From G963667975 sp963677395 (GTDB taxonomy: Bacteria; Bacteroidota; Bacteroidia; Bacteroidales; G963667975), in the NCBI GenBank assembly GCA_963677395.2, contig OY781965.2, positions 3,782,001 through 3,846,000 of the forward strand: DNA of 64,000 nt. Reading direction: 5' to 3'. Of the stretch, positions 51,094 to 60,640 are shown piece by piece. Under the pieces are notes generated by a model that ran no database searches, was not told the DNA's origin, and saw only the letters and a list, made by a program, of their open reading frames with translations. A program made the translations under genes and the position numbers. The first letter of the stretch is position 1, and each line of letters opens with the position of its first letter.

Positions 51094-53754
51094 ATGGACG
51101 ACAATCAAGAAGGATTAGAACAGCCGGATGGCACAATGCAGGAACAAAACCCGGATACAGAGGTTCACAAAACCATTTCGCTTTCGGGCATGTATGAAAA
51201 CTGGTTTCTGGATTATGCTTCGTACGTAATTTTGGAACGTGCAGTTCCCAATATTCTCGACGGACTGAAACCTGTTCAACGCCGCATTCTTCACTCGATG
51301 AAAGAGCTGGACGATGGTCGCTACAACAAGGTTGCCAATATCATCGGAAACACCATGAAATATCACCCGCATGGTGATGCTTCTATTGGTGACGCGCTGG
51401 TTCAACTGGGTCAGAAAGATTTATTGATCGATTGTCAGGGTAACTGGGGAAACATCTACACCGGCGACCGTGCAGCTGCTTCGCGTTATATTGAAGCCCG
51501 CTTATCAAAGTTTGCGTTGGAAGTAGTGTTCAACCCGAAAACCACAAGCTGGAAACCTTCGTATGACGGTCGCAACAAAGAACCTATTACACTTCCTGTA
51601 AAATTCCCGCTTCTGCTTGCACAGGGTGGTGAAGGGATAGCCGTTGGTCTGGCTTCGAAAATATTACCCCATAACTTTTTAGAACTCATTGATGCTTCTA
51701 TCGCCATTTTGCGAAATGAAGATTTTGAAATACTCCCCGATTTTCCTACTGCCGGAATGGCCGACTTTACCCGTTATAACGATGGGTTACGTGGTGGCAA
51801 AGTACGAATCCGTGCAAAGATTTCACAACTGGATAAAAAGACGCTGGTAATTACCGAAATTCCTTTCGGAACAACCACCTCTTCTTTGATTGATTCTATT
51901 CTGGCAGCCAACGACAAAGGCAAAATCAAAATCCGTAAGATTGACGATAATACAGCAGCTTCCGTTGAAATTCTGGTTCATTTAGCTCCGGGTGTTTCTC
52001 CTGATCAAACCATTGATGCACTTTATGCATTTACCGATTGTGAAGCTTCTATTTCACCAAACTGCTGTGTAATTGATTCAGACAGACCCCGTTTTATCGG
52101 CGTAAGCGAAATACTACGTTTGAATACTCAGCATACTCTGGATTTACTTACACTAGAGCTGGAAATTGAAAAAGCCGAACTGGAAGAACAGTGGCACTAC
52201 TCTTCACTGGAAAAGATCTTTATCGAAAAACGTATCTATCGGGATATTGAAGAATGTACAACATGGGAAGCGGTAATCGAAGCCATTGATAAAGGTCTCG
52301 ACCCATACAAGAGCATGTTTATGCGCGAAATTACCCGGGATGATATTATCCGGTTAACCGAAATCAAAATTAAGCGCATTTCAAAATATGATGTATTCAA
52401 GGCTGACGAAGTTATCAAATCCATTGAAGATGACATTGCTCAGGTTAAATTTGACCTTGAACATCTGATCGATTATGCCATAGCCTATTTTGAACGCATC
52501 AAAACCAAGTACGGGAAAGGTCGCGAACGTAAAACCGAAATTCGGAATTTCGAGAATATTGAAGCAGTAATGGTGGCTGTTGCCAACACCAAGCTCTATG
52601 TTAACCGTGCCGATGGTTTTGCCGGATCCAGCCTTAAAAAAGACGAATACGTTTGTGATTGCTCCGATATTGACGATATCATTGCCTTCCGGGGCGATGG
52701 AACATTTGTGGTGTTCAAGATGGCCGAAAAAGCTTTCGTGGGCGAAAATGTGATTCACATTGATGTTTTTCGCAAAAACGATGATCGTACCATCTACAAT
52801 ATGGTGTATCAGGACGGTCCGCGTGGAATGGCTTATATTAAGCGTTTTGCCGTTAAAGGCGTTACCCGCGATAAAGAATACGACCTTACCAAAGGAACCA
52901 AAGGCAGCAAGGTTCTTTATTTTACGGCCAATGCCAATGGTGAAGCCGAAGTAATCAACATTACCCTGAAACCCAAACCTAAACTCAAAAAACTCTCGTT
53001 CGAATTCGATTTCAGCGAAATCGCTATCAAAGGTCGTAACTCTCAGGGCAATATCCTTACCCGGCATCTGGTGAAGCGTATCAGCAAAAACGGGGACGGC
53101 ATCTCTACTCTCGGTGCCCGCAAAATATGGTACGACGACAGCGTTCAAAGGCTGAATACCGAAAATAGAGGCACATTGCTGGGTGAATTCCGGGGAGATG
53201 ATAAGATTCTCACGATCTACAAACCCGGATATGCCCGTTTGGTAAATCAGGATCTTTCGGTTCACTTTGATGAAGAGATGATTCTGATTGAAAAATACAA
53301 CCCAGACAAACCGTTTACAGCAATATACTGGGATGCAGAAGTTGAACGCTACTATGTGAAACGTTTCCAACTGGAAGACAATGATAAAAAGCAGGATTTT
53401 ATTGAAGAATATCCGGGAACTAAGCTGATCTACTTCAGCGCAGACTGGCTTCCTCAAATCGAGATTACCTATGACAATTCACAAACACGCAAGCCTCGCG
53501 AAAACGAAATCGTCAACCTCTCCGAATTCATCGGGATAAAAGGATTCAAAGCCAAAGGAAAGCGTATTACTGAACTTGCCCTTACAAAACTGACCATGCT
53601 TGAACCGCTACCTTACGAAGAACCAGTGATGGATAGTGAAGGCGAAGGCGAGGAAGAAGAGGATGACCTGCCAGAAATCCAGCTTGATTCGGAACTATAT
53701 CCGGATGGAAGACCAGATGATGTTGATGATGCTGAACAATTGACACTTTTTTAA
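51094..53754 (+). CDS. parC: DNA topoisomerase IV / gyrase-type subunit A
   Basis: 886 residues. The type IIA breakage-reunion domain begins DYASYVILERAVPNILDGLKPVQRRIL, with HPHGDASIGDAL and the catalytic Tyr in AAASRYIEARLSKFA (about 131). Coiled-coil arms lie near 330-460, and a C-terminal DNA-wrapping beta-pinwheel-like region (about 500-820) follows. The tail is acidic (EGEGEEEEDDLPEIQL) and the last residues read AEQLTLF, which resembles the sliding-clamp-binding motif QLxLF. No parE lies next to it. Decatenation or relaxation role from family knowledge; gyrA-like function cannot be excluded. Confidence 0.92.
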   Translation: MDDNQEGLEQPDGTMQEQNPDTEVHKTISLSGMYENWFLDYASYVILERAVPNILDGLKPVQRRILHSMKELDDGRYNKVANIIGNTMKYHPHGDASIGDALVQLGQKDLLIDCQGNWGNIYTGDRAAASRYIEARLSKFALEVVFNPKTTSWKPSYDGRNKEPITLPVKFPLLLAQGGEGIAVGLASKILPHNFLELIDASIAILRNEDFEILPDFPTAGMADFTRYNDGLRGGKVRIRAKISQLDKKTLVITEIPFGTTTSSLIDSILAANDKGKIKIRKIDDNTAASVEILVHLAPGVSPDQTIDALYAFTDCEASISPNCCVIDSDRPRFIGVSEILRLNTQHTLDLLTLELEIEKAELEEQWHYSSLEKIFIEKRIYRDIEECTTWEAVIEAIDKGLDPYKSMFMREITRDDIIRLTEIKIKRISKYDVFKADEVIKSIEDDIAQVKFDLEHLIDYAIAYFERIKTKYGKGRERKTEIRNFENIEAVMVAVANTKLYVNRADGFAGSSLKKDEYVCDCSDIDDIIAFRGDGTFVVFKMAEKAFVGENVIHIDVFRKNDDRTIYNMVYQDGPRGMAYIKRFAVKGVTRDKEYDLTKGTKGSKVLYFTANANGEAEVINITLKPKPKLKKLSFEFDFSEIAIKGRNSQGNILTRHLVKRISKNGDGISTLGARKIWYDDSVQRLNTENRGTLLGEFRGDDKILTIYKPGYARLVNQDLSVHFDEEMILIEKYNPDKPFTAIYWDAEVERYYVKRFQLEDNDKKQDFIEEYPGTKLIYFSADWLPQIEITYDNSQTRKPRENEIVNLSEFIGIKGFKAKGKRITELALTKLTMLEPLPYEEPVMDSEGEGEEEEDDLPEIQLDSELYPDGRPDDVDDAEQLTLF

Positions 53755-53832
53755 CCTTCCTTTTCTAAACCAAATAACGCATCCGGCGTTTAGAACATGC
53801 CTATTTGAAAATAAATAACAACATAAAAAACC

Positions 53833-55038
53833 ATGCCTGACAACAAAATTTTACCGGTAACGCCTGATGTGCAATGGATAGGTGTATTAGATGCTGATTT
53901 AATTACTTTCGATATTGTGATGGAAACCAAATATGGAACCACCTATAATTCTTACTTCATCAATGCCGACAAAAAGACAATTGTAGAAACTGCAAAAGAT
54001 AAGTATTTTGATACCTATCTTGCCAAAATCAAACAGCTCTGCAATCCCGAAGAAATTGAATACATCATTGTAAATCATACTGAACCTGATCATTCAGGAA
54101 GTTTAAAACAAATACTGGAAGTATGTCCGAATGCAACCGTTGTGGGTTCGGGAAATGCAATCCGCTATCTCAATGATCTGATTGGCGAAGGCTTCAAATT
54201 CTTAATTGTAAAAGATAACGATGTTCTGAATCTTGGAAATAAATCCCTGAAATTTATCAGCGCACCTAATCTGCACTGGCCCGATTCGATGTACACCTAT
54301 CTGCAGGAGGATAAAGTACTCTTTACCTGCGACTCATTTGGTGCGCATTACTGCGACGAACGCATGTACGACGATCTGATCGGCAACTGGGACGATGCTT
54401 TCAAGTATTACTTCGACGTTATTCTTAGGCCTTTCAGTAAATTTATGCTTAAAGCTATCGAAAAAATTCGTCCGCTCGAAATCAGCGCAATCTGTACCGG
54501 ACACGGTCCTATCCTGCGCTCTCACTGGAAACGTATTGTGGACTTATCCGAACAATATTCGAAAGAAGCGTTAGCTCTGCCTGATGAAAACCGTGTGTTG
54601 GTAGCTTACGTTTCGGCATATCATAATACCGAACAGGTGGCGGCTAAGATTGCTGAAGGCATCCGCATGGCCGGCGATATCCAGGTAGATCTGGTGGACG
54701 TTGAAAAACTCCGGGCAGAAGATGTTGATACATTTATTTCGCACGCAAATGCTATTGTGATTGGGTCTCCAACCATCAATCAGAATATTCTGCCACAAAT
54801 TTATCAGATGTTTGCATTGATTAACCCTATCCGCGATCGCGGCAAACTTGCCGGAGCGTTCGGTTCGTACGGATGGAGCGGCGAAGGTGCCAAGATTATT
54901 GAATCTAACCTGACGAGTCTTAAACTCGACTGGTGCGGTAACAGCTATTTCTTTAAATTTTCGCCCCGCGAAGAACAGCTTGAAGGAGCATTACGCTACG
55001 GTAAAGAGTTTGGCGTGAAATTTTTGAGTAAACAATAA
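53833..55038 (+). CDS. FprA-type flavodiiron protein (NO/O2 reductase)
   Basis: 401 residues. The metallo-beta-lactamase-like diiron part has HTEPDHSGSL (HxExDH, about 82-87), LHWPDSMYTYL and CTGHGPIL. The C-terminal flavodoxin domain (about 255-400) begins NRVLVAYVSAYHNTEQVAAKIAEG and contains IGSPTINQNILPQI and GAFGSYGWSGEGAK. These enzymes reduce oxygen or nitric oxide in anaerobes and protect them. Stands alone; its 3' side shares a bidirectional terminator with nfo. Confidence 0.92.
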   Translation: MPDNKILPVTPDVQWIGVLDADLITFDIVMETKYGTTYNSYFINADKKTIVETAKDKYFDTYLAKIKQLCNPEEIEYIIVNHTEPDHSGSLKQILEVCPNATVVGSGNAIRYLNDLIGEGFKFLIVKDNDVLNLGNKSLKFISAPNLHWPDSMYTYLQEDKVLFTCDSFGAHYCDERMYDDLIGNWDDAFKYYFDVILRPFSKFMLKAIEKIRPLEISAICTGHGPILRSHWKRIVDLSEQYSKEALALPDENRVLVAYVSAYHNTEQVAAKIAEGIRMAGDIQVDLVDVEKLRAEDVDTFISHANAIVIGSPTINQNILPQIYQMFALINPIRDRGKLAGAFGSYGWSGEGAKIIESNLTSLKLDWCGNSYFFKFSPREEQLEGALRYGKEFGVKFLSKQ

Positions 55039-55075
55039 AAAGACAAAAGTGCACGATTAAAGGCGGCACGGCACA

Positions 55076-55113
55076 GGGGTTGTTCAAAAAGTTTTGACTT
55101 TTTGAGCAACCCC
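55076..55113. terminator. Bidirectional terminator between fprA and nfo
   Basis: GGGGTTGTTCAAAAAG (55076-55091) pairs with CTTTTTGAGCAACCCC (55098-55113) around a 6-nt loop, between two convergent genes. A related TGTTCAAAAAGT stem recurs near 58747. Confidence 0.8.
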
Positions 55114-55117
55114 TTCT

Positions 55118-55963
55118 TTAAACTCCGGCAAATCCTTTTAACAGGGCAATTTCTTTTTTCCAAAGCTCTTCATCAGGAGTTTCGAGTACGATGGGAAGAT
55201 TATCGAAACGTGCATCTTTCATCATTCGTTCAAATAGAGCCATATTCAGCGTGCCTTTGCCCAGATTATCGTGACGATCGACACGGCTGCCAAACTCTTT
55301 TTTTGAATCATTCAGATGAATTCCTTTCAGATATTGAATACCAATAATATCTTCAAACTGTTTCCATGTATCAGCATAGCCCGTTTCGGTTGCCAAGTCA
55401 TACCCTGCCGAATAGGCATGACAGGTATCAATGCAAACGCCCACACGGTTTTTATCTTCCACATGATGAATAATGGCAGCTATCTGCTCGAAACGAAATC
55501 CCAGGTTGCTCCCTTGTCCCGCTGTATTTTCGATTACCGCCGTAACTCCCTGCGTTTTATCAAGTGCAATATTAATAGATTCTGCAATGATTCTCAGACA
55601 AGTATCTTCATCTATCAGTTTTAGATGACCGCCCGGATGAAAGTTCAGTCTGTCGAGTCCTAACAATTGGCATCGTTCCATTTCATCAATAAAAGCATTG
55701 CGTGATTTGAGTAAGGCTTCCGCTTCCGGATGCCCCAGATTAATCAAATAACTATCATGTGGTAAAATCTGAAATGGCTTAAAATTCAGCTCTTCACACT
55801 TACGTTTAAAGCTATCAATTTCATTTGCAGTAAGTGGTTTAGCCACCCATTGGCGTTGATTTTTCGTAAACAACGCAAATGCAGTTGCCCCAATCTGATG
55901 TGCATTTACAGGAGCCTGATCCACGCCCCCGGCAGCACTTACATGCGCTCCGATATATTTCAT
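55118..55963 (-). CDS. nfo: Endonuclease IV
   Basis: 281 residues, standard length. Metal site residues are in IGAHVSAAGGVDQ, IENTAGQGSNLG, GVCIDTCHAYSAGYDL and FGSRVDRHDNLGKG, and ending VLETPDEELWKKEIALL. It cuts abasic sites during base excision repair. The start ATG at 55963 is preceded by a short AT-rich region. Nothing unusual. Confidence 0.96.
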   Translation of the reverse strand: MKYIGAHVSAAGGVDQAPVNAHQIGATAFALFTKNQRQWVAKPLTANEIDSFKRKCEELNFKPFQILPHDSYLINLGHPEAEALLKSRNAFIDEMERCQLLGLDRLNFHPGGHLKLIDEDTCLRIIAESINIALDKTQGVTAVIENTAGQGSNLGFRFEQIAAIIHHVEDKNRVGVCIDTCHAYSAGYDLATETGYADTWKQFEDIIGIQYLKGIHLNDSKKEFGSRVDRHDNLGKGTLNMALFERMMKDARFDNLPIVLETPDEELWKKEIALLKGFAGV

Positions 55964-56110
55964 AATGGTAATTTCTTAAACTGATAAAACAGCAAAGCTA
56001 TGGAATAGTTTTGAACAAGCGCGGATTTAGACAGCCCTAACAACTTCGATGAACTTGTCAGAGTTGATCTCTTTTCTCATTTCACATAGCCCGTTTCACA
56101 CATAAACCCC

Positions 56111-56118
56111 TATCTTTG
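56111..56118 (+). promoter_or_regulatory. Likely -7 promoter element of trmD (TATCTTTG)
   Basis: TATCTTTG fits TAnnTTTG, 27 bp before the ATG at 56146. It supports that ATG over one 10 codons upstream, which lies within the promoter. Confidence 0.5.
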
Positions 56119-56145
56119 CAAAGCCATTCACAATCACTCTTCACG

Positions 56146-56820
56146 ATGAGAATAGACATCATTACTCTTTTTCCCGAAATCTTCGAAGGACCTTTCAGCC
56201 ACTCTATTATCAAGCGTGCAATCAAGAAAGAACTTGCCGAAATCCATCTGCATCAGCTTCGTGATTATTCGCAGGATAAACATCGTAAGGTGGACGATTA
56301 TCCTTTTGGAGGAGGTGCCGGAATGGTAATGATGATAGACCCTATAGCCCGGTGTATTGATAAGCTAAAAGCAGAACGTTCCTACGACGATGTAATTTAT
56401 ATGAGTCCGGATGGAGAATTGCTGACTCAGAAACTGGCCAATACACTTTCTACTTACAACAACATTATTCTGCTTTGCGGGCATTACAAAGGCGTGGACG
56501 AACGTGTGCGAGAACATTATGTAACCCGCGAAATTTCTATTGGTGACTATGTGCTTTCGGGTGGAGAATTAGGAGCAGCCGTGCTTTCCGATACATTAAT
56601 ACGCCTGATCCCTGGCGTATTGGGCGATGAAACCTCTGCCCTCTCCGACTCTTTCCAGGACAATTTGATTTCACCACCAGTTTATACCCGTCCGTATGAA
56701 TATAATGGATGGAAAACTCCGGATATCCTGCTTTCGGGCAACGATAAAGAGATTTATAAATGGAAGATGGAGCAAGCTGTAGAACGCACCCGTAAGCGCC
56801 GTCCGGGATTATTGGAATAA
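56146..56820 (+). CDS. trmD: tRNA (guanine-N1-)-methyltransferase TrmD
   Basis: 224 residues from MRIDIITLFPEIFEGPF. Trefoil-knot SPOUT enzyme marks: DDYPFGGGAGMVMM, YMSPDGELLTQ, LLCGHYKGVDERVREHYV, ISIGDYVLSGGELGAAVLSD and LIPGVLGDETSALSDSF. It methylates G37 of tRNA and prevents frameshifting. Rest of the gene organisation is ordinary; it is convergent with the degenerate nucleotidyltransferase gene. Confidence 0.97.
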   Translation: MRIDIITLFPEIFEGPFSHSIIKRAIKKELAEIHLHQLRDYSQDKHRKVDDYPFGGGAGMVMMIDPIARCIDKLKAERSYDDVIYMSPDGELLTQKLANTLSTYNNIILLCGHYKGVDERVREHYVTREISIGDYVLSGGELGAAVLSDTLIRLIPGVLGDETSALSDSFQDNLISPPVYTRPYEYNGWKTPDILLSGNDKEIYKWKMEQAVERTRKRRPGLLE

Positions 56821-56863
56821 TCTTCCTGTTAACATATCTGCGTCCGACATGTAAAAAATAGTC

Positions 56864-57568
56864 TTATCGCTGATAGGATTTTTGTATTCGTTCCAACTGA
56901 TGTACATCACCGGCCTTTGCCAGATTAGCGAAGAAGCTATCATGAGTAAAGCCGTTAAAATTCATCCGGCTACAATATCCTTTCACAAAATCCTCAATCA
57001 GTGAGAAATTTTCGATGTGAGTAACAGCATCAAAAATCTTAGTATTCATCAAATAAACACCACCGTTTACAAAGCTTTCTTCAAACTCACCACTTTGACC
57101 CAGTGATGTAATACGTGTTCCTGAAATTTCAACAGACAAATCTTTATCCAGATGTTTCACCAATGGTAAAGCAATAGACAGTGATGATTCATTCAAAAAA
57201 TGAAATTCTGCAAACTTGCGGAATGGCACGTCAAAAAAGGCCGAGTCATACAACACAAAGCAATGCTGATTATTCAGCAATTTTCCAGCCTGCACCAAAG
57301 CTAAGCCGCTTTTTACTTCATCTTTGCGCTCAATCCAACTCAACTCAATCTCATCAACCTTCAATCCGTAATAATCACGTAAAGCTGCAACATCTTCAGG
57401 GATAGAAACAACCACATGTTTCACTCCATTCCTTTTCAATTGCAAAAACAAGGTTTCGAGATACGGTTTATCTTGAATCTTTACCGCTAAAGATGAAAAA
57501 TCAGGGTTTATTGATCTTATTTCAGTAAACCCTGAACTTCCTGCAAGTATAATTGCTTCACCTAACAT
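56864..57568 (-). CDS. Degenerate sugar-nucleotidyltransferase-like protein
   Basis: 234 residues with the nucleotidyltransferase (GT-A-like Rossmann) layout: GEAIILAGSSGFTEIRSI at the N-terminus, YLETLFLQLKRNGVKHVVVS, and NGGVYLMNTKIFDAV. In active relatives the start reads AGGxGTRL...K and a metal Asp follows a GD. Here the GGxGTR motif is replaced by GSSGFTEIR and the expected LNGDS reads VLYDSAFF. It is likely inactive or altered, perhaps a binding or regulatory protein. It lies 21 bp after ychF on the same strand. Confidence 0.65.
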   Translation of the reverse strand: MLGEAIILAGSSGFTEIRSINPDFSSLAVKIQDKPYLETLFLQLKRNGVKHVVVSIPEDVAALRDYYGLKVDEIELSWIERKDEVKSGLALVQAGKLLNNQHCFVLYDSAFFDVPFRKFAEFHFLNESSLSIALPLVKHLDKDLSVEISGTRITSLGQSGEFEESFVNGGVYLMNTKIFDAVTHIENFSLIEDFVKGYCSRMNFNGFTHDSFFANLAKAGDVHQLERIQKSYQR

Positions 57569-57589
57569 AGCAATGTGTTGATGAAATGC

Positions 57590-58684
57590 TTATACATTAA
57601 AACGTATATGAAGAATATCTCCATCTTCAATCACATAATTTTTCCCTTCAACCGAAAGTTTTCCGGCCTCTTTCACCTTAAGTTCGCTTCCAAGGTTAAT
57701 CAAATCATTGTATTTTACAACCTCCGCACGAATAAATCCACGTTCCAGATCACTATGAATAGCACCAGCAGCTTGTGGAGCTGTCATTCCTTTGCGAATG
57801 GTCCAGGCACGATTTTCTTTTCCTCCCACGGTAAAGAACGAAATCAGATTAAGCATCGCATAAGCTGAGCGAACCAATCGGTTAATTCCTGGTTCGGTTA
57901 AGCCAACATCTTCCAGAAACACCATACGATCTTCTTCGCTCTCGAGCTCAGAAATTTCAGCTTCCAGTTTTGCTGCAATCACGACAATCTCGGCATTATT
58001 CTTAAATTCATTCAATACCTGTTCCGAATATTTATTCCCGCTGATTGCAGAAGCGTCGTCCACATTACACACAAACATAACAGGTTTCTGTGTAAGAAGC
58101 ATCAGATCAGCGATATGTTTTTTTTCTTCCTCTGTTAATTCCAACGTACGGATGCTTTGAAATCCTTCGATATGTGCTTTACACTTCATCAAAGTTTCCA
58201 TCAGTTTTTTGGCATCTTTATCGCCTGTCTTGGCAGCCTTTTCTGCACGTTGCAGCTTACGTTCAATCTGTTCCAGATCCTTAACCTGAAGTTCAAATTC
58301 CACAATATCAATATCGCGGATCGGGTCGATACTTCCTTCAACGTGAGGCATATTCGGATCATCGAAACAACGTAAAACATGAACCAACGCATCGCAAAGG
58401 CGAATATCGGCCAGAAAAGCATTTCCCACCCCTTCACCCTGACTTGCACCTTTCGCTAAACCCGGAATATCCACTATTTCGACAGCTGCCGGAACAAGGC
58501 GTTCTGCTTTAATAATTTTATCGAGAGCTTCCAAACGAGGGTCAGGCACATTAGCCACACCCATATTTGACTTATTGGTACTGTATGCAAAAGCAGTCGT
58601 TTGAGCTTTCGTATTCGACATGCAATTAAACAGGGTAGTTTTCCCCGAATTGGTTAAACCTACGATGCCGCATTTTAATCCCAT
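57590..58684 (-). CDS. ychF: Redox-regulated ATPase YchF
   Basis: 364 residues from MGLKCGIVGLTNSGKTTLFN. An upstream extension to 58768 lacks support. YchF belongs to the Obg-like branch but prefers ATP; the base-specificity motif reads NVDD (in VMFVCNVDDASA) in place of NKxD. TGS domain at the C-terminus ends GDILHIRFNV. It acts in translation and stress. The downstream nucleotidyltransferase-like gene probably shares its transcript. Confidence 0.95.
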   Translation of the reverse strand: MGLKCGIVGLTNSGKTTLFNCMSNTKAQTTAFAYSTNKSNMGVANVPDPRLEALDKIIKAERLVPAAVEIVDIPGLAKGASQGEGVGNAFLADIRLCDALVHVLRCFDDPNMPHVEGSIDPIRDIDIVEFELQVKDLEQIERKLQRAEKAAKTGDKDAKKLMETLMKCKAHIEGFQSIRTLELTEEEKKHIADLMLLTQKPVMFVCNVDDASAISGNKYSEQVLNEFKNNAEIVVIAAKLEAEISELESEEDRMVFLEDVGLTEPGINRLVRSAYAMLNLISFFTVGGKENRAWTIRKGMTAPQAAGAIHSDLERGFIRAEVVKYNDLINLGSELKVKEAGKLSVEGKNYVIEDGDILHIRFNV

Positions 58685-58746
58685 AGTAGTAATTTTGATT
58701 CGATTGCAAAGGTACATGAAATCCTGCGGCTGAGAAAACAAAAAAA

Positions 58747-58829
58747 GGCTGTTCAAAAAGTCTCTCATCTAAAAAAAACCTTCCTGATTCTCAGAAAAAT
58801 ATATTAAGGTTACGACTTTTCGAACAGTC
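58747..58829. repeat. Long-loop inverted repeat between ychF and the gldN paralogue
   Basis: GGCTGTTCAAAAAGTC (58747-58762) pairs with GACTTTTCGAACAGTC (58814-58829). The loop is about 51 nt. It resembles the TGTTCAAAAAGT terminator stem at 55076. It may end the gldN-paralogue transcript before ychF. Confidence 0.55.
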
Positions 58830-58854
58830 TCTTTCTATGCAGACATTCAAAACT

Positions 58855-59652
58855 CTAGTGTTCCCAGAGAGATTGCTCAAACTCAAAGATGTCATCCTTT
58901 ACTTTTCCGGCTTCAAACATGGCATCCATCCCACTTGCATATTCCCCTATATAGCGATCAAATACATTCGAAACCTTAATTACATAGCTTGAGAAATAGC
59001 GTATAGCGAAAATTTCATCCCAGTTTCGGCATTGAGCATCATTTCGGGGGTTGTAAACCAGTGTTTTTGCAAGTATCGGTCGTGCTTGTTCAAAATTTAT
59101 CCAGAATAAGGGCTGGGTTCCTTTATAATTTCCTTCTTCATCCACAGCATCCATTACCGGACAAAATCCAAGGATTCTTACATCAAGAGTGGAGCGTTGT
59201 TTATCTACAAACCATTCTTCTTTCAATCTGAGCTTTTTAACTTTTGAAAAATCGATAGTCATCTCAATCACTGTATCTTTAAACATTCCCGGACGTAAAG
59301 GGTCTTCAAGTAAAATAGTATCATTACAATAGAACCCATTTTTTAATTCATTCCAGGATAGTGGTCTTTTAAATTCATCATCCAGAGGCGAATAGGCAAT
59401 TAACGTTCCCTCTTTAAGTGCATTTAGAATCATCGTTAGAAAATTAACTCTTCCCTGAGCTGGTTCGGTAGGATAATAAAACGGTTGGTTCATTTTTTCC
59501 CGGAAATCAATCACTCTCCAGACACGTCGTACCCAGAACATATCAGCTTCCCTTACATAAGGATAAGCAACAGGCAATTTATCAACCTGAGCCTGTAATG
59601 TAGTTGCAATAAAAAGCATGCAAGCTACCGTCATTTTTGGCATTGAATTCAT
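58855..59652 (-). CDS. GldN-like paralogue (T9SS periplasmic component)
   Basis: 265 residues with a signal peptide (MPKMTVACMLFIATTLQAQ). The body matches GldN segment for segment: READMFWVRRVWRVIDFREKMNQPFYYPTEPAQGR, LRLKEEWFVDKQRS, RILGFCPVMDAVDEEGNYKGTQPLFWI and SYVIKVSNVFDRYIGEYASGMDAMFEAG. It follows gldN after a terminator. GldN/PorN binds GldK in the periplasmic ring. A second copy could be a variant ring component or specialised for other cargo. Confidence 0.88.
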   Translation of the reverse strand: MNSMPKMTVACMLFIATTLQAQVDKLPVAYPYVREADMFWVRRVWRVIDFREKMNQPFYYPTEPAQGRVNFLTMILNALKEGTLIAYSPLDDEFKRPLSWNELKNGFYCNDTILLEDPLRPGMFKDTVIEMTIDFSKVKKLRLKEEWFVDKQRSTLDVRILGFCPVMDAVDEEGNYKGTQPLFWINFEQARPILAKTLVYNPRNDAQCRNWDEIFAIRYFSSYVIKVSNVFDRYIGEYASGMDAMFEAGKVKDDIFEFEQSLWEH

Positions 59653-59731
59653 CGCACATTCATTTGATGAATAACGTTCAAAACGACAATTATCGTATCA
59701 TTATCAAAATTTTACATCAATAAACAAAAAA

Positions 59732-59756
59732 AATCCCGGTCTTTGGAACCGGGATT
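59732..59756 (-). terminator. Terminator after gldN
   Basis: AATCCCGGT (59732-59740) with ACCGGGATT (59748-59756), followed on the minus strand by an A/T-rich tail. It sits between gldN and its paralogue, separating their transcripts at least in part. Confidence 0.7.
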
Positions 59757-59777
59757 TTCTATTAAGTGATGTAAGAA

Positions 59778-60623
59778 TTAAAATTCCCACATATCATGTT
59801 CTTGTTTAAAAATTTCCTCTTTTACACGTTCTGCTTCATACAAAGCATCCATGCCTGTAGAGTACTCTCCAATACCACGATCGTAAACATTTGATTCTTT
59901 TGTGACGTAGCTAAAAAACATACGTTTCCAAAAGATATCATCCCATGTACGACGTTCAGCATCATTCTTAGCATTATACACCTCTGTTTTTGCCATTACC
60001 TGGCGTGCATCCGGAAAATAAATCCAGAATAAAGGTTGTGTTCCCTTATAATTACCCTGTTCATCAACAGCATCCAGAACAGGACAGAATCCTAAAATTC
60101 TTACATCCTGAACAGAGCGTTGTTTGTCAATAAACCATTCTTCTTTAACACGTAATTTTTTAACCTTAGAAACATCTAAGCTTCTATCCATTACAGTATC
60201 TTTAAAGAAGCCAGGATTATCAGGATCTTCAATGCTAAGTGTATCTTTACTTACCATGGATTTTTCGAGTTCTTCCCATGTACGAGGTTTTTTAAACTCA
60301 TCATCCATTCCATCAAAAGCCAATAAAGAGCCTTCCTTTAATGCACTAACCAGCATTGTCATAAAGTTTGTTCGTCCCTGAGCAGGTTCGGTAGGATAGT
60401 AAAACGGATGATTTTGTTTTTCACGAAAATCTATTACTCTCCATACACGTTTTACCCAAAAAACATCTGCTTCACGCAATGGTGCATAAGGAACAGGTTT
60501 TTTCTCGCGGGTGTGAATTTTGTCATAAACACCATCGCGTGGAGGGCTATCGAACACCTGAGAATACCCTGTAATTGAGATCCCCAAAATCAATCCTGCG
60601 ATTAAACCTAATGCTCTTTTCAT
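59778..60623 (-). CDS. gldN: Gliding motility / T9SS protein GldN
   Basis: 281 residues with a signal peptide (MKRALGLIAGLILGISITGYSQ). GldN core: READVFWVKRVWRVIDFREKQNHPFYYPTEP, KVKKLRVKEEWFIDKQRS, DVRILGFCPVLDAVDEQ and IGEYSTGMDALYEAERVKEEIF. With GldK it forms the periplasmic ring of the T9SS. It is the last gene of gldKLMN, 17 bp after gldM. Confidence 0.94.
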   Translation of the reverse strand: MKRALGLIAGLILGISITGYSQVFDSPPRDGVYDKIHTREKKPVPYAPLREADVFWVKRVWRVIDFREKQNHPFYYPTEPAQGRTNFMTMLVSALKEGSLLAFDGMDDEFKKPRTWEELEKSMVSKDTLSIEDPDNPGFFKDTVMDRSLDVSKVKKLRVKEEWFIDKQRSVQDVRILGFCPVLDAVDEQGNYKGTQPLFWIYFPDARQVMAKTEVYNAKNDAERRTWDDIFWKRMFFSYVTKESNVYDRGIGEYSTGMDALYEAERVKEEIFKQEHDMWEF

Positions 60624-60640
60624 ATGCTTAAAATTTAAAA

